Both the position numbers and the translations under genes were made by a program. 59,610 bases of DNA. Origin: Hofstenia miamia. Lineage: Eukaryota > Xenacoelomorpha > Acoela > Hofsteniidae. The notes beneath the pieces were generated by a model, which saw only the letters and a list, made by a program, of their open reading frames with translations, was not told the DNA's origin and did no database searches. The DNA lies in the NCBI GenBank assembly GCA_900660155.1, contig CABFPE010000050.1:678599-738208 (forward strand). The letters run 5' to 3'. Numbering within the stretch: position 1 is the stretch's first letter; every line of letters starts with the position of its first letter. Positions 1-13,300 of this stretch are shown in pieces.

Positions 1-1361
1 TTTAAATATATTTACCATGGGGGTAGGTAGACTAAAAAATACACTACCCTGCAAAATTTCAAAGATTTATGTTTGGAAACGCGATGACGATGAGGTTTTT
101 TAAAAAAAATAAAAAAAAAATATATATATATATATTCTTTAAATGCGTGCATGTCTATTTAAATAATTTGATGATTTAACATGCCATCATTATTTCTAAA
201 CCTCAATTTCTTAATTGCATCAAAATTTGCTATTTAATTTTATTGCAATTGTTTACATTAATAGAGATTCAAGCTGTTTTAACATGGCGGATTATTTATA
301 TAAATGTCTGTTGTTGCTGAAACAATTGCGTTTTATTGAACAATAATGATCAAACTCTTTAAATATGTTATTTAAAGGGTTATTATTAACATCTCCTATT
401 GGCCAGAACTTATCTTTTTGCTGATAACATCGATTGTCTACATGTATTCAGGAACATATTTATTTATATTTAGGGCTATTCATATGTAGTTTTTCTAATA
501 AGTTCTGCTGTCAGGTTGCGAACACTCACTTGTTAAGCAACATAACAAAGTCAATCAATGTAAAAATTCGATTATGGAAGCGCGTTTACAGGTAAGCAAC
601 AATAGGGAGCACCGCACTAATCGTTCACTAGAGAACACTAGAAATTGAAACAATGCTAGGTCAGCGATCTGCAACTTCTCCTGATTCTTCCTCCTCTGCA
701 TTGATTCTGCTTCACGCTTAGTCCCTGCATATCTGTCGACTCTGGTCTAAACGAGTAACCATAAATTAACTAGTAGCAATTCAGTTGTAACGAAATAATA
801 ATTCCCAACTAGTAGTAGACAGTTCGAAAGTACAAGTAGTTAGAGTTACACACACGGGAGACTAAATTGTCGTAAGGCTACTTATAAAATAGTGAGATTA
901 AGAATTCCTAAGGTCACATTCTTCCTGATGAAGATTCTACATTTTTTGGTAGCCTTAATTTTTTTCGATTCTTTGATTTTCTCGAAAGACAATTGACATC
1001 AATTTAATTGGTTTGGAAACGAAGTGAAACGATGAATTTTTTATATAGCTAACACGTTTGCAACATGCATGTTGACTATTATTCATTTTATTTATATTAA
1101 ATAAGTACTAAGTAATGTAACTGAATCACCGAACTACTTGAAGTTTTGCAAACGTATTTAATGTACTAAACTCACTGATATATTTCCTGTACATTTTCTC
1201 TTCTCTTGATTGGCTACATTTGCAATATTATATCCGTTTAATGATAATCTCGACATGCTTAGGACAACTAAAAATTAGTTGGCTCCCAATTAAAACATTG
1301 ATTGTGATTTTCCAACATTGAGTTTCTCAGTGTGTGTGCGTATTTATTGTTGTTTTGTAAG
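1..1361. other. AT-rich DNA without a recognised gene
   Basis: I see no convincing exon, RNA gene or transposon protein here. The stretch has short A/T runs, including a TA run near 119-135. It could be intron or 5' flank of the CLCA gene, but no CLCA N-terminal motif (metallohydrolase HExxH or VWA DxSxS) could be found by eye. Confidence 0.5.
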
Positions 1362-1490
1362 TAGGGTTGTTCAAAATTCTAATGTCAGATTTCAAATTTG
1401 CAAGTACATGTTTACATCAATAAAATTGACAATGAACCAAGCAGTGACTATCGTTGGGTCAATTATCAATCAATTAATTGAACAACCCTA
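1362..1490. mobile_element. 129-bp MITE-like element, hAT-type ends
   Basis: The two ends are inverted copies of TAGGGTTGTTCAA (13 bp, left at 1362, reverse complement ending at 1490). The inside is AT-rich and non-coding. The 8-bp flanks (TTTGTAAG and GTAGTAAC) agree at only 5 positions, so a decayed hAT target duplication is possible but not proven. Length, termini and lack of coding capacity fit a non-autonomous DNA transposon. Confidence 0.6.
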
Positions 1491-3997
1491 GTAGTAACGT
1501 TGTTTTATAGTGTTTGTGTCGTGCTTTATCTCAATAATTTATGTCTAGATATTCATGTAATAGTATTTTCATGGGCTACGAAAGTGCATTTCAGTTAAAT
1601 TTCTTTTGACATTTCTTAATGTCCCTCAATCTTCAATATCTTTGAGAAAGAATGCCATAAAAAATTTCTTAGCATCACCCAGTTAATTAACTCGGAATTC
1701 ATTACTAAGTGTAATGACTATGTGCATATTTTGTGAAAAGGCTTCTTCCAAATTATATTTCGTTTGGCATTAGCGAATGTAGTGCTTTCATTTTTATATT
1801 TTTTGTTGAATCCGAATATAGTGATGATCCTTATGTGAATATTCGCGGAGTCCGTATCCGCCTTCAATTTGATGTGCACAAAATTCAAATAGGTTCTTGA
1901 TTTCGATAATAGATTTTCATTAGTAAGTTATTATGGAATTTCAATAACTTTAAGAAAAAATGTTTTTTTCAAATCAGCTGCACTTTGTTTCATTGTTAAC
2001 CTTAAACAGGCTGGTGATTTTTAGAAAATTTTCATGATCCTATAAAAAGTTTTAAACGCTTGTCTCGCGTGCCGCGACCTCTGACATTGCACACGGTATG
2101 CCTCAATGGGTTTGGAATATCTTTGCATATATTAAGAAACAGTCAAAGTTCTTTGTTGCCTCCAGGGGCGCAAAACCTTCTAAATATATTAACACTAAGT
2201 ATGGAGAGAACTTAAATCTTTTTTAAAAATTCGAAAATTTCTAAGAAAACTTGTTAACCTATTCAACAATCTCTGGCACAGCAATAAGCTTTAATAGAAA
2301 TTTTCAACATTACATTAATGTATTTTCCCCAATAGACCTACCCATTTCCCAAGATTTTGGAAATAGGCTTGGAGAAAAATTCTTTGTAAATGTGAAAAAA
2401 CGTTTTGTCATTTAAAACGGACGCTAGGCTGTTTAAGGTTAAAAGTTAATCAATTATCAAAAGTTTTATCGAACGCCAGTGATTATTAAAACTTTACTTA
2501 TGGAAGCGAAATGTTTTCTGAATGTGAAAGCATTAATGGCGATATTTATAACCTGTTTAACAGATCTCTTAGCAGATTGGTTAAAAAACTATATAAATTA
2601 ACTTTAAAATCTGTTAACCGATCTGTATTATTGTTGCTATAATTACCAATTTCGTTTGCTTGTGAAGTGGCATGAATTTTATATTCCCTTTTCTCCATTA
2701 TGCTGAACGAATTAATTAAAAGGTATAATTTTTTTCAAAAATCGGAAAACCATCTCAGTTGCAAATGCATTCGCTCAAGAATTTTGGCATTACAAAATAC
2801 ATTTTTTCTATTTCTTTTCTGTTATTCAACAAAATTTAGTAAGAAATCTTTTAGCAGATTGGTTAAATATATTTATTCTATTTTCTGTTAAATGAATCGA
2901 TTAAGCTTAATAATAGGATTAACACTGCACTTCAAAGCTTTCCAATCTTATTTTTTTCCTTTTACAGTTTCGTATTATTGAAAGTTATGAGTTTTTTTTC
3001 TCCGTTTTTAGACGTGAAAATTTTTGGTTCGTTTTGGGCCAAAAATTACCAAATTTATTTTTTTTAATATTGTAGGTTTATAGTTTTATTTCATGAATTG
3101 AATTATATATTTTTACTATGCAATATCCAGGAAAATTTAGATAAGATTTGCTTCAGCGTAGGTCGTGTTAGTTTTAGTGTTTTGCTGGCATTATTCGTGT
3201 TTAGACATTGGAAGATGAGTCATTCCCAAAAATGTTAGAATTGTGTTAGTTTTCTATATGAATGAAAAACGAATGAAGTGTTGAATAAATATATTACGCT
3301 TGATGTTTGTTATAGTTGCTAATGAGCTTTGACTGTGTGCTGCTTTTTGTTCGACTTTATTTTTTGAAGTCATCAGCATCAAATAAAAGCCCTGCTCATC
3401 AGAAACGCGCTCACCATATAGAAACATTGTTTTATTTAATCTAACAATTTAAACAAAATTTCGGCCTAAATCAGTATTGCTTATTTTTCATTTAAAAATT
3501 TGTATCATTCAATTAAATGAAAAAAGTGAAACTATTTGCCATCAATTATTGTTTATCATTATATAATATATACATATATATATACATATATATATGCTGA
3601 GTTTTGTATCTAGCCCCACCACCCCCCTTAGTTTGCGATTTTCCACAATAACTAATTTTTCCAAAGATTTTTACGTTGTCTTAAGTATGAGTTTTAATTT
3701 CATGCAAAGATTTTGGATCCGTATCCAGAGCCATCTGCCTCAGTATATAGGGCCAGTATATGTTTTTTCTATTAAGCGCCCTGTATATATTTTAAAATTT
3801 TGTATCCTACACCGTATATGTTAGTATATATATATCAGGGATGTTTTATATATAAGGATGTGACACAAGGCTAGCAGTAAATTTCGATCCGAGGCTGATA
3901 TAAAAACCTTTTTAAAATGATATACAATGAAAATATCGCACCAATAACTCAAATATACAAAGACAAAATAGAAAAAGGTAAAATGTTTATTAGAACT
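1491..3997. other. AT-rich DNA without a recognised gene
   Basis: No coding exon is supported. Open frames here (for example 2700-2891 and 3594-3824) are short, low-complexity and match nothing I recognise. There are TA-rich microsatellite patches around 3563-3596. Confidence 0.5.
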
Positions 3998-4663
3998 TCA
4001 AAAGTTTTCTTTTGTTGGATTGCTTAGTTTCTTCAAATGACAGTCTGCTTTACCTTTGATAAAAATGTTACTAATTCTAAGTATCACTTTAGTAAGATTA
4101 GCACATTTGAAGCGATAGCACTTAGCAATGCACTCAAATATTTCCATATAACATGTAATAGTTCTGAAATTGGAATGTTCATTTAATTTGAAAAACACAT
4201 AACATTGCAGCACAAAGTTGCGCAAGTTGTTGGATGGAATACAGAACTTTCCACGATTTACATTACTTACAGAATCAGAGGAAAATTGACTCCATTCAGT
4301 GTTGTCATGTAGTTGCAGATTATAATATAATTTGGCGATATATCCCGAAATAAATATACAAAAATGAATTTCTTGAGCGGTGATTAGAGACATGTCATTT
4401 AAATGATGAAAAACTTCGTCATCATGATTGACATCACAGTAGTCACAAACATGCGACGTTTCTGTGCAATCAAAATTGAGTTCAGAATATTCTGCTAACA
4501 AATCCATCTTAGAAAACATCTTACTATATATTTTGAAAAAATAATTCAACTATACCAATAAGCCCGGTTAAGATACGATACCAACCCTCACAAGTGTGCC
4601 TAGATAGACATTTATAACGAACATCACCATGACAAATTTTACAACTTTCGCAAATCTTCTGAG
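3998..4663 (-). pseudogene. P/THAP-like transposase C-terminal relic
   Basis: On the minus strand an open frame of 183 codons (4549 to 3998) contains an ISGYIAKLYYN segment followed about 35 residues later by NRGKFCIPSNN. In P-element/THAP9-like transposases the C-terminal part has an 'AGYI/V..KL' motif, then 'RGGL..PS'. Just upstream on the same strand (about 4663 to 4559) another frame holds a Cys/His-rich stretch with the spacing CxxCxxCH...CxxxxxC, so the reading frame is broken. No intact transposase core can be assembled and no terminal repeats were found. The family call is from motif memory only. A short unknown zinc-binding host exon is the alternative. Confidence 0.42.
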
Positions 4664-4681
4664 CCATTAGTCTTTAGAAAT

Positions 4682-5071
4682 TTGATTTGTGAAAATACAA
4701 ACTTCATAATTTTAACACATTCTCCATCATTGCAGAATCCTGATCTCACTGCATCAAGCGCACATGGATTAGCAGAGCTAAAAAAAGAAACGCTGGAGAA
4801 CATTCGAAATGAGGAGTTTTACGATACAGTTGTTTTGTTTTCACAGAAGCAAAAGCGAACTATAGAGGAACCAGGATAACCAAACAAACGGAGAATGCTC
4901 AACAGGACAACGAGAGTTGAATTTACTAACACATCAAGAGACTATTACAGAGCTTAGTATTTCAATTCCTCCACAACATTACAAGTCCCGTTGTGGATGG
5001 ATTTGACCAAGATTGGCACCGTATGTATGCAAATCTGGAGGACCTGCTTGTGAGGGCATGCAATGGTAAAA
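4682..5071 (+). pseudogene. hAT transposase relic (ZMYM1-like), middle part
   Basis: The stretch reads, across three frames, like the central part of the ZMYM1-type hAT transposases common in invertebrates. It begins with SSAHGLAELKKETLENIRNE and EEFYDTVVL, then a region resembling 'PRKRR...HYRxxYFE', and ends with DGFDQDWHRMYANLEDLL. The same order (linker, 'RRF..P...YR..Y', 'RFDQ.....NLEDLLL.A.NG') is typical of that family. At least two frameshifts and an in-frame stop make it non-functional. It lacks the zinc finger and catalytic parts. A second relic of the same family lies at 33238-34501. Confidence 0.6.
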
Positions 5072-5507
5072 ATTACACTTTATTATGTTTTATGGGTGCT
5101 TTTAATGTGTGTTGGGTGCAACTGAGACTGAGATGATAGGATAACGTGTCAATACTTTCTGAATCCAAATGAGACAAGAATCGGACAGCAATAGGTAATA
5201 AGTTGAGCAGACGTGCTTCCTCAATTTTGTTCTGCCTGCACCCACTATGTGTACGCCACAGCTGCAATTGCGTTACTGAACTAATTTAAAAAAAAAATTT
5301 TTTAAAAATTGTGCCCCCAATCAAAAATCCAGCATGGTCGGGGTAAAAAATATTGCGTAGAGGCGCCGCTGTTATCACTAACCTTTCTCATTTGATTTGG
5401 CAAGGCAGCTATCCATTGAGAACGAATATTATCGTCTTTTCGGAATCGAAAGACCTTAATTTTCGGTGTCCATCGTAGTTTCCACGACAATTATACACAC
5501 TGCACTT
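5072..5507. other. No recognised gene
   Basis: This is the sequence between the hAT relic and the 291-bp MITE. Two minus-strand open frames (5073-5267 and 5302-5490) resemble nothing I recognise and may be more decayed transposon sequence. Confidence 0.4.
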
Positions 5508-5798
5508 CAGGGTTTTCGAGTCGAGTTCGAGCTACTCGGTCCGAGTTTTTTAAAGAAAATTCCGAGTTTGATCGAATTTTTAAATTCCGAGTTTTTTTAG
5601 GGTAAAAAACATTTATTTTACAATAATTCCGATTGATAATGAAATTGAAATTTAAAATAATTTAATTTTTAAGTTATTTTCGAGTGTATTTTCGAACGAG
5701 TTCGCGTTTTGATGATTTCTTTTCCGAGTTTTTCCGATCGAGTTTTGCGAGCTCATGCGAGTTCGAGTTCTTAGCATTCCGAGTATTCTAAAACCCTG
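5508..5798. mobile_element. 291-bp hAT-type MITE with 8-bp target duplication
   Basis: The element starts and ends with perfect inverted copies of CAGGGTTTT. The outside flanks are CTGCACTT (5500-5507) and CTGCATTT (5799-5806), an 8-bp direct repeat with one mismatch, as expected for hAT insertion. Inside, both arms are built from repeated CGAGTT/CCGAGTTT words, which give subterminal repeats in both orientations, another hAT habit. It has no coding capacity. Confidence 0.8.
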
Positions 5799-6952
5799 CT
5801 GCATTTCACAGGCATTGCTTATTCAAACTATAAATCAATAACAAAACTATTATGCGCGGTAAATGAACTGATTAAATGCAATATTAAATTTATTACTCGA
5901 CATGTTTAATTAATACGGCCTCTTGCGGAATTATTTGTCCAGCCTCGTATTAATTTTAACGATAGCAATTGTGTCACATCCTTGTATATACAACATCATT
6001 GATATATATATATATGTCTGTGTGTGTAGTTATGAAATTAAATTTTTTTACCTTCTAATTCTGAATGATTTTTTTATTTTAGATACATATGCTTTATCAT
6101 ATGCTCCCTTTTACGTTCGCATTAAAATTTTATGCATTATCATTCGTTTGAAATTTTGAAGGTCACTTTGTCGTCTGGCATTTCGGGTAGGAATCAGTTA
6201 ACATGCTGTGCGTTTTGGGAAATTTCGGATCCATTCTGTTTCAGGTACGTGTTTAAAAAATCGGTTCGGTTTCGGTTCCAAATTCTGTACCCGATTCTAA
6301 CTGTATAGTAGACAACAGACTGATTGCGGTGACGTATTAATCTATATTATGTATGCATTTTTATATTTCGAATGTTTAGCGCAAGTGATGTTTATTTGTT
6401 TTAAAATGATATAGCTTTTTTTAATATGGTAGTATATTCTCAGAAATAATAACTCTGTCTATTTGCTAGTGTTTTAGTTATTGTGTTTTTATTTTATTAG
6501 GCATTTTAGGTTTATAACAGGTAAAATTTTTTATTTGGTCGTATTTTATTTCATCAATGTTGGAAAATACATTTTCTAAAATTCTGTGTTAAGCATTTAG
6601 ATTTATTTTTACTTATCGTGAAGTAATTCAGAATGTTTTCCCATTAATGCGAACTTTTATTAATGCCTCAGTTGTTAGTTCATAAATTTCAAATAAACAG
6701 CGTACTTTAAATTAGAAATATCGTTCAATCCCATGATTCATGGAGTGAGTTTTATTATCTTAGGAATTACTTGGGTTAATTGTGATTTGTTTGTGAAGCA
6801 TTTGCATAACGCTTATATCTCTTTACATTCTAGCGTTTTTCTCCTATCCCATTTTCTATAGTCTATGAACATTTTCAATTACCTTTAAACATAGCATGTT
6901 ACTGCTTTCAAGTGCCACCAACAGTGTGTTGCAAAATCCCTAATTTTATTAT

Positions 6953-6954
<2 letters not shown>
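5799..6954. other. No recognised gene
   Basis: No exon is supported. A 78-codon frame at 5923-6159 is hydrophobic at its N-terminus but starts at TTG and runs through TA/TG repeats, so I do not treat it as a gene. Around 6245-6300 there are GGTTCGGTTTCGGTT words that recall the subterminal repeats of the nearby MITE. Confidence 0.4.

Positions 6955-7029
<75 letters not shown>
6955..7029. repeat. (TA)n microsatellite
   Basis: About 75 bases of almost pure TA dinucleotides with one TATG interruption. It sits directly 5' of the first recognised CLCA exon, in the preceding intron. Confidence 0.95.
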
Positions 7030-7075
7030 GATCAATGTTAAATTTTATTGAAATTGCCTTCAATAGAGTATTTAG

Positions 7076-7309
7076 CCCAAGAAAACAAATGCGCGGATTG
7101 TCGTGTTCATGTCAGGAATGCCCTACGAAACTGACGGTCCACATCGTTTTGACTATGCATCCTTCGATAAAAGCATCGAGCGAAACGGCGTCGACTTAAT
7201 TGTGTATCATCCCAAATTGAACGACAGTAAATATTCCAAAATCTTCAACAAAGATGTCGCTATTTACAAAATGGATTCTCTTGAGATGTCTCATGATAGT
7301 CATGCTCCT
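7076..7309 (+). CDS. CLCA exon a: end of VWA domain
   Basis: The acceptor is TTTAG before 7076; an alternative AG nine bases earlier would include an in-frame TAG. The donor is CCT|GTAAGT. It encodes 78 residues beginning PKKTNARIVVFMSGMP, a VWA beta strand followed by the helix-strand 'DKSIERNGVDLIVYHP'. Phase 0 at both ends. Confidence 0.75.
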
Positions 7310-10300
7310 GTAAGTAATTTTTTGCTTTACGTCCTTAAATTGTGAATGTGGTTTGAGGTTATGTGGATAAATTCTCTATTCATAGATATTTGAAAGAAAC
7401 TTTGAAAAAAGCATAGAAGGAGAATTTTACGTTGATGGTGGTACTAGGCTTGACGTGGTTATCCGTTGGAATTTTGACAAACACGACAATAATTTTGACC
7501 TTACTTTTACTGATCCGAAGTCTAAAAATCACAAGCTCACTTCTTTAAACAAGACTAAATCGTTTCCTTTGGATGCCACTATGGTAAGTTTTTTCTCGTA
7601 ATGCTTAGTATGTATTTTCATTGAGTATCAATTTTTTCTCTAATTTTTAGTACTGAAGGAAAACCAACATTTAATTGTAACATTGAGAACTTTGTTTGCA
7701 TTGAAATAATTTGATGCATCAATACCTCATTAATTCCTATTCCGGGAGTTGTCATTTCAATTAGTTTAAGGTTTATATGAATATAAAACGTTTTTTTTTA
7801 ATATTTTATCGCAATTTTGGCAACAGTCTTTTTCTATTGTTTAGATTGGAAAATGGAGCTACAAATTGAATGCCATTGGCAACGGAAGCTTGAGTGTGAT
7901 GGAGTATAAATTCAATCAAACGCTTGTTGAAGTTTCACTTGATGTCAAACACCCCAATGAGGAATATATGCATGTCTTGGCGACAGTTACTAAAGGCAAA
8001 CATCCTATCATCAATTGCAAAGTAAAGGCTCTCTATAACAATAAATATTTGGATCTTCATGACGATGGAATTGGTAATATATTTTTATTGGTTTTCTTAC
8101 TCCTCTGGTGCTATTATTAGGACAGAATTGCGAAAGTTTCACTTAAAAAATTATTTGCCATTTTTAAAATGTTCTGATGTTTGTTTTTATATTTAGTAGG
8201 TACCACCACATTAACTTAGCTATCAAGTCTGTACAAGGAAATATTCCGCATCTAACTTAATAAATGACACGTCTTTAAGCTGTTTGTGATTTAAAAACCA
8301 ATGATATTGAAGGCTTTTCCTTCTCTATCTCTGTGTGTGTTAATTTTCATCTAATTTTTGCCTACCTTAACTCTTGTCTTCCTCCCTACAGTTTGTTGAT
8401 ATTGTTGATATTGTTCATCTTCTATAGTTCAAAATAAGTTTAATTTATTTTTAGCTCCCGATGCGTTGGCAAACGATGGTGTGTATTCTCGGTACATCTA
8501 CAAATCGAAGCTTGATTTTATCGTTGTTGAAGCTTCAAATCTCGAAGGAGCTCAAATTGTCTACAAGAAAACAAACACTGGTGTTCGACCAAAACTGCCT
8601 GGTAACTCCTTGTATTTTATACATTATGCAAGGCTTATAGCTGTAGCACATTCTCGTAATCTAGCATTTATAAGTGGCTCTTTGTAAAATACAATTTTAT
8701 TTAAAATCTAAATGTGAAATTTTTTGATAGAAAAATTAATGTTTTTACCATGAATTATTCTTCCGAAGTTATGTTGTGTTATCATTCGCATGTTGATTTG
8801 CAAATGAAAATACATGAGATGTCAAAGTTTATTTAACTCTTTTAGAGCTGCATTTAGGTTTCTACTTCAAAGAAGAGGTATATGAACCAGCGCCTCTTTT
8901 CAATCGAATGGTTGTTTCTAAATTGATCCGATCTATTGCATCTAAAAAGAAGCTAAATCCACTGCCTGTTACTGATTTACATATTTCTTACATGTCTCGT
9001 AAAGATTGTGTAATCGAAGTTGAATTTACGATTCCTGAAATAGATATCATCTCTAACAACCGCTCTAACAATGGTATTTGTGTACTTGTCTATGTATATT
9101 GTAACTATTTAAGACATTATTTTTCGATTGCTTTTTTCAAGGTACAATGGTTCTAGATCAAAAAGAATGTAAGGTGTGCCTAATTGCTGAATTCAAAGTT
9201 TACTAAGTCCTGTAGTGATGTTTTTCCGGCAAGAATGTTTGAGATAATTGTAAATTTTGAATGTGTGGTTACGTAACAATAGGTGTACAGGCGCTGATTG
9301 CCGATAGCCTTGGGGTTGATAGATGCTATATAAACGTTGGGAGCACCTTGGATTGTTGAACTCGAATAATTCTAACCATCGATTCGGGTCATCAACTATT
9401 CTATATACCAATACAGCAATCATTATCACTTCGGTCAATCGGGGTGTGAGATCGGTAGTTAAAGATTAGGAAAGATAACTAAAATGTTGAGACTAACTGA
9501 AGCAATAAGAGTAATCTCGTTGTTTCATGACGGTTGCGCATGCAATCAATATTTTGAAAAAGATAGAATATAACGGTTGATAAAACGATTTAACCAATAT
9601 TGGTCGACGAAATATTTGTGATACGTCCATATAAATCTGCGATCTATAGAAATTACATTGTGTTATAATGTGGATGCTCTTAAGTTTGTCAACTGATTGG
9701 CATCAAGCAGAATATGCATAACTTTTTCGTTACTTGATGACCCCTGTTAAGTCACAATTGCTTTATTCTTTTCCCAACAATATTGAATAATATGCTTAAA
9801 TTATGTAACCAAACTATTTTGTTTGTTTGCAGACAGATTGTAGAATCTACTCTGAAATATGAAAGCACCAAGATTTCGTATTTTTAATATACAGGATTTC
9901 TCGCGACGTATAAGTTTCATGTTTAAACCGAAGAAACAAAATTAGTTAGGAATTGCATTTTACGTCTGGTTCTTCATCTACATTTCGTGAACTGTCATTG
10001 AAGTGTTTATTCATCTCTGAGCAAGCAAAGATTAACTTTGGACGAAAGAGATTGGAATTTACTCCTATCTTTGATGAAAAACAAACATCCTCTGAAGAAA
10101 GTCACGTCAATAATGAACTACCCCTGACACTTTGCCCAGGGTCGTCCAGAACAACCAAAACAAGGTTTCTGTTGGAAAGCGAGACCACAACAAAAGTGGA
10201 GCAAGCAAGACAAATATCGATTGAATTGACCACTGAAAAGACAATACAGAAGTCGTGTAAATGACACCTTGAGTAAATTCAACGCTCGCAACCCAACCCC

Positions 10301-13300
10301 AATTTCATTAGCGACACTGAAATGGCGTATACAGAAAAAATAACGATGGTTTCTGAAAAGTTAAATTCCTTGAAGATCTTCAACAGATAGCTTAGAATCA
10401 GCTGGTGCAAACTTAATATATATACATCCTTATGAATTTTCACGGATGAATGCATGGTGAAAATAGGGCAATAGAATAGAATCAAAATTTGGCGCAAAAA
10501 GACAAGAAATTTGCTAATTGTCGAATAGAACTGAAGAAAAAACTGTCAATTATGGTCCACATGTTAATTCAAATTGCCCTTTAAAACAAACGTTAGTTTT
10601 CAATTTTGCTTTTAGCTTTTGTTCAAATCGCTGTTTCGGATGATATCAATGTGCTTTATGATGATTTTGAACATGCCTTCTTTGTCAATCAAACGAACCT
10701 GATTAATTCGCAACTAGATGCCTATAAAGTTGGAAACACTCAACGAATCAGGTAGCCTTGATAAATCTCGTTTTCTTGCATTTTTCAAACTTTCTAATAG
10801 TTATAGTATGTCACCACATGTGATAACTATTTACTAATTAAAATTTTGGGAATAGCTTTTACTTCTAAGCAGGATGTGAAAAAGTCCTTCTAATTATAGT
10901 TTGTGAGTACAATTTCTTGTAAATTCTTTTAGACCATTTCTATCTGAAAAGCATCTTTGTATTGCTTGTGACCGAGTGACCTATTTGCAGAATGACCCAA
11001 TCATCTACTATTTATGATGATTTAAGTTTTCCCCGCCATCTTACCAATAATATTAACGAAACAAATTCATTTGTTTTTGGACTTTTGTTTATTTTATCAT
11101 GCTTCAAATGTGTGTTGTAGTAACATAATCTAAGTGCTTAAATTCAGTCTTCCAAATTTAGAAAAATGAATTTGTAAACAATTGTTTCTTGCTAAACTGC
11201 TTTAAGAACACCACTACCGGCTTCTTCCAGAAAATGTATGTCCTTTCTCCAAATGAAAGCTTGTGTCAAATGTACGGTCATGAAAATGTTAATTTCGTTA
11301 TTGGCCCTGATTTTAATTGTAAAAAACCTGATTAGCATTATGTTTTTTTCCTATCGGTAAATCTAATTACTTTTGCAGTTGTTTTGAACTTTAAAAACCA
11401 CTATTTTCTGTTTTGCACATCTACAAAGCCTTCCTATGATTTTGAACCCAATGATTGCCTTGTTTTAACATCAATTAATCAGTAATTTTTCTACATATAC
11501 TTGCTATGAATTATCTTTCACAGTACTTTAGTGTATTGTAGATTTTAAGTCAATCGATTCAAGGTATGCCTTTATTATGCATATATCTATTGTTTATTAT
11601 TCAAATCTCAAGCACCTATTTTTAATATCAATTCAATAAGTTCATTTACAGTTGAATTCTTATATTATGAGAACAATGTTGGTGTTCTAAGACATTTTTC
11701 ATCAATCCTCAATTGATAGTATTGTTTATGCTTTTTTTCACCTTAGGGTGTAATTATTCGAACATTTTTTCACAGGCCATTGTATTTGCTTAGATTTGAG
11801 AATAAAATGTCATAGTTTATGTTACTGTAGCTTCACAATGAAATCAGTTTTAATAGAAGGGTAAGAAGTCCATTAATAAGGATTTATGATTAGATTTTAC
11901 CAGAATGTTATTGGTTTTTGTATGAAGATGATTTAAATCAACTTTTTTAATTTAGGGTTGTTTTCAAGCACTAGAATTCAGCTATAAACTTTTTCCAAAC
12001 GTGTTTCGTCTGATCTTCTTAATTGCAGTGGTTTAGATTTTTTGTTCCAAAAGATATTCAACGGTCCGTGAATGTATACAGTGTCGCCGTTCGCATTCAA
12101 AATGAGGATTTATACTCGAATGTTTCCAACATTGTCATCGCTGCTCTCACCGATGAGCCCTTCACCGCGGTTGAGTTCTTCATCCCGGTTCTTATTCTAA
12201 TCGCTGTTTTGTTGTTTGTGAGTTTAGCCTATGCTCTTCGACATGTTTCTATGACCAAGGTGAGTTTAATTTTAGTCACGTGTTTTAATTCATATGGTCT
12301 TTTAATATTCATTTTTATGTGATAACAGGAAATGTTTTCTATTCATTTTCTGAATGGAGACGGGCGATATGCTGTTTTTCTCTAATTGATATTTCCTAAA
12401 ATATTGCGATGTCGATACGTAGTCAATATAGGAACTGGGTTTGCCGTTAGGGGAAATTTTGTCCCCACAGCACACACCTAATCCTGAATGCAAATATCGC
12501 CAATTTCTTTGATCGTTCAGTATCGATATATAGCAATATTTACAAAATATCGCGCTATCGATATTTCTTGAGCATATTGCCGTTCCCTACTCAACTCTAA
12601 ATTTATGATGTTTATATGCTTATTTATTGTACATAATGATTTAAACGATTTCTTGTGAAATATTTTGCATAATGTTTTAATTTACTTTGATTACATGTAA
12701 AACATTTTAGTTGTTTATGACTGTGTAAAGTGTTTAAAATAATAAAATACTTCAAATTTTCATTTAACTAGGCTATAGGTTATGATCAGAGACTGGATTA
12801 TAATTTGATCACCTGAAAACAACTAAAAACGCCCAAAACCACTACTTTTTAATAACGCCACCTTTTCTGCTCATTCCCATTTAAACAACTATTTAAACTA
12901 ATTAAGCAACTATTCATCATTTTAAATTCGACTAGTTCGTCGATTTACATGATTTGGGCAAGCAAAAGGTCCATTATGTTCTGAAGACAAACGAGGCCTT
13001 AAAGCAACTTCAATGTGTTGTGGAAACACTGCAATTTGGGTAAATGATTCCGGCAGAATATCGGGCTTCTGAATGGTCTTCCATGGACTTTGCTCAGTCA
13101 CAGAAGCCCCAATTGTTGCTTGTGACGTTGAGCGGAGTTTTAGCTCTTACAACGCAATCCTTACCAATAAACGTCACAATTTGCTTGAGATGTTAATGAA
13201 AAAACTTTTGTTTCCGCTTCGTACTCTAATGATATCTAGTTTCGTTACTACCTATTTTTTTAATTTTTAGAACTTATTTTGAGTATTTTATAGCACTTAA

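Noticed and set aside
5923..6159. Hydrophobic frame that could be a signal-peptide exon for the CLCA gene.
   Set aside because: No ATG at its start, it runs through TA/TG repeats, and it lacks a convincing splice donor.
9953..10264. 103-codon + frame in CLCA intron 5 as an extra exon.
   Set aside because: No family match, TTG start, and the alignment of flanking CLCA exons is continuous without it.
12355..12590. Possible MITE with GGCGATATGCT-like ends and many CGATAT words.
   Set aside because: The ends agree only partly and there is no flanking duplication, so borders cannot be supported.
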